A program made the translations under genes and the position numbers. A stretch of DNA of 64,000 nt, from positions 1 through 64,000 of IMG/VR virus record IMGVR_UViG_3300032050_000111; one strand, written 5' to 3'. Positions within the stretch are counted from its first letter, which is position 1, and the number at the start of each line of letters is the position of its first letter. Source of the DNA: a virus. Of this stretch, positions 63,523-64,000 are shown piece by piece. The notes under the pieces were generated by a model, which was given only the letters and a program-made list of their open reading frames with translations, searched no databases and had not been told where the DNA came from.

Positions 63523-64000
63523 GCGGCGGTCTGTTGCTTTTTCGCCCTAGCCTCTTCCTCGAACATAGCGACCAGCAGTGAGTGGTCACTCACTTTGCCA
63601 GCGAGCGCTTTGAACAGTCGCTCCTCGACGGGGCTGCTCTGGATGTGGATCACGCGCACCTTCTCGGCGTCTTGCCCCTTGCGGTCCGCCCGGGCGATGC
63701 ACTGCAGATACTGCTCGACGCTCAGCAGCGGCCCGTAGAACACCACCGTGTCGGCAGCGGTCAGGGTGATGCCGTGCGCCGTGGCCTGCGGCTGCATGAC
63801 GAGCACGCGCGTGTCAGGATTGCGCTGGAAGTCGTCAATGATCTGCCCGCGCTTGGCCGCGTTCACGCCGCCGTGAATCTGCGCGTGCTTGACGTTGCAC
63901 TTCTCCAGATGCCGCGATATCGTGTCAATGCTGGACAGATACAGCGCGAAGATGATGACCTTGCGGTCGGTCTCTTCGATGACCTCTTGCAGCACACTCA
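63519..64000 (-). CDS. SF2 (SNF2-like) helicase, C-terminal part (gene continues past the window)
   Basis: The last 160 residues of a DNA helicase; the frame is open to the window edge. KVIIFALYLSSIDTISRHLE is the start of the second RecA-like domain. TRVLVMQPQATAHGITLTAA, DTVVFYGPLLSVEQYLQCIA and RADRKGQ are motifs V and VI, with the Arg fingers in QCIARADRKGQ. It would move along or unwind duplex DNA in phage replication. The GTG at 63995 is internal, not a start. Confidence 0.85.
   Translation of the reverse strand, partial: SVLQEVIEETDRKVIIFALYLSSIDTISRHLEKCNVKHAQIHGGVNAAKRGQIIDDFQRNPDTRVLVMQPQATAHGITLTAADTVVFYGPLLSVEQYLQCIARADRKGQDAEKVRVIHIQSSPVEERLFKALAGKVSDHSLLVAMFEEEARAKKQQTAA

Noticed and set aside
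1-64000. tRNA genes, integrase, insertion sequences or att sites
   Set aside because: None was recognised on either strand; no tyrosine or serine recombinase motif and no transposase were seen, so temperate life is not supported by this window.

Overview
The window is most of a tailed double-stranded DNA bacteriophage genome; no bacterial gene is seen, and both ends cut through phage genes. It carries a terminase, portal, capsid, tail fibre and large internal virion proteins, but no tape measure, sheath, tail tube or baseplate genes, which points to a short-tailed (podovirus-like) phage. GC content is high. The small early proteins (families with PPRREW, HTPGPW, MKLTPWFP and GQSFFVP motifs) recall phages of Betaproteobacteria, especially Burkholderiales. 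That host guess is inference only.

Layout. (1) 1-17,465, all leftward: a RecB-like PD-(D/E)XK nuclease (cut by the edge), a HEITH protein, a family A DNA polymerase in one open frame with a VRR-NUC nuclease, a DUF3310 protein, then a long train of small early genes. Many neighbours overlap by ATGA or GTGA. From about 8 kb onward many junctions carry a short stem-loop or palindrome followed by a near-identical ribosome binding site. (2) 17,466-17,871: control region with a 44-bp direct repeat and a leftward terminator. (3) 17,872-58,462, all rightward: terminase small and large subunits, portal, a GroES-like protein, scaffold-like protein, capsid proteins, a terminator, head and head-tail proteins, a tail fibre with YadA-like repeats and an S74 chaperone, a glycosyltransferase, lysis genes, tail proteins, and an ejection-protein block that ends in a reading frame of about 3,070 codons. 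(4) 58,446-64,000, leftward again: a GQS-motif protein, a primase-polymerase/helicase, an HTH protein, a candidate ssDNA-binding protein, a small conserved protein and the C-terminal end of an SF2 helicase.

How it works together. The right-end and left-end leftward blocks form a replication module: AEP-type primase-helicase, SF2 helicase, SSB, proofreading polymerase and nucleases. The rightward block packages DNA, builds the particle, lyses the cell and makes proteins likely to be injected with the genome.

Most unusual points: the giant virion reading frame is broken by one in-frame TAG inside a predicted HExxH domain; just after it lies a lower-GC insert with a twin-arginine (Tat-like) motif; the same protein carries a domain resembling the FtsK gamma DNA-binding domain; the early region is peppered with a GACA-N3-TGTC palindrome family; and VRR-NUC, a small overlapping ORF and the polymerase share one locus. 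Family names come from recognising motifs by eye; no database search was run.
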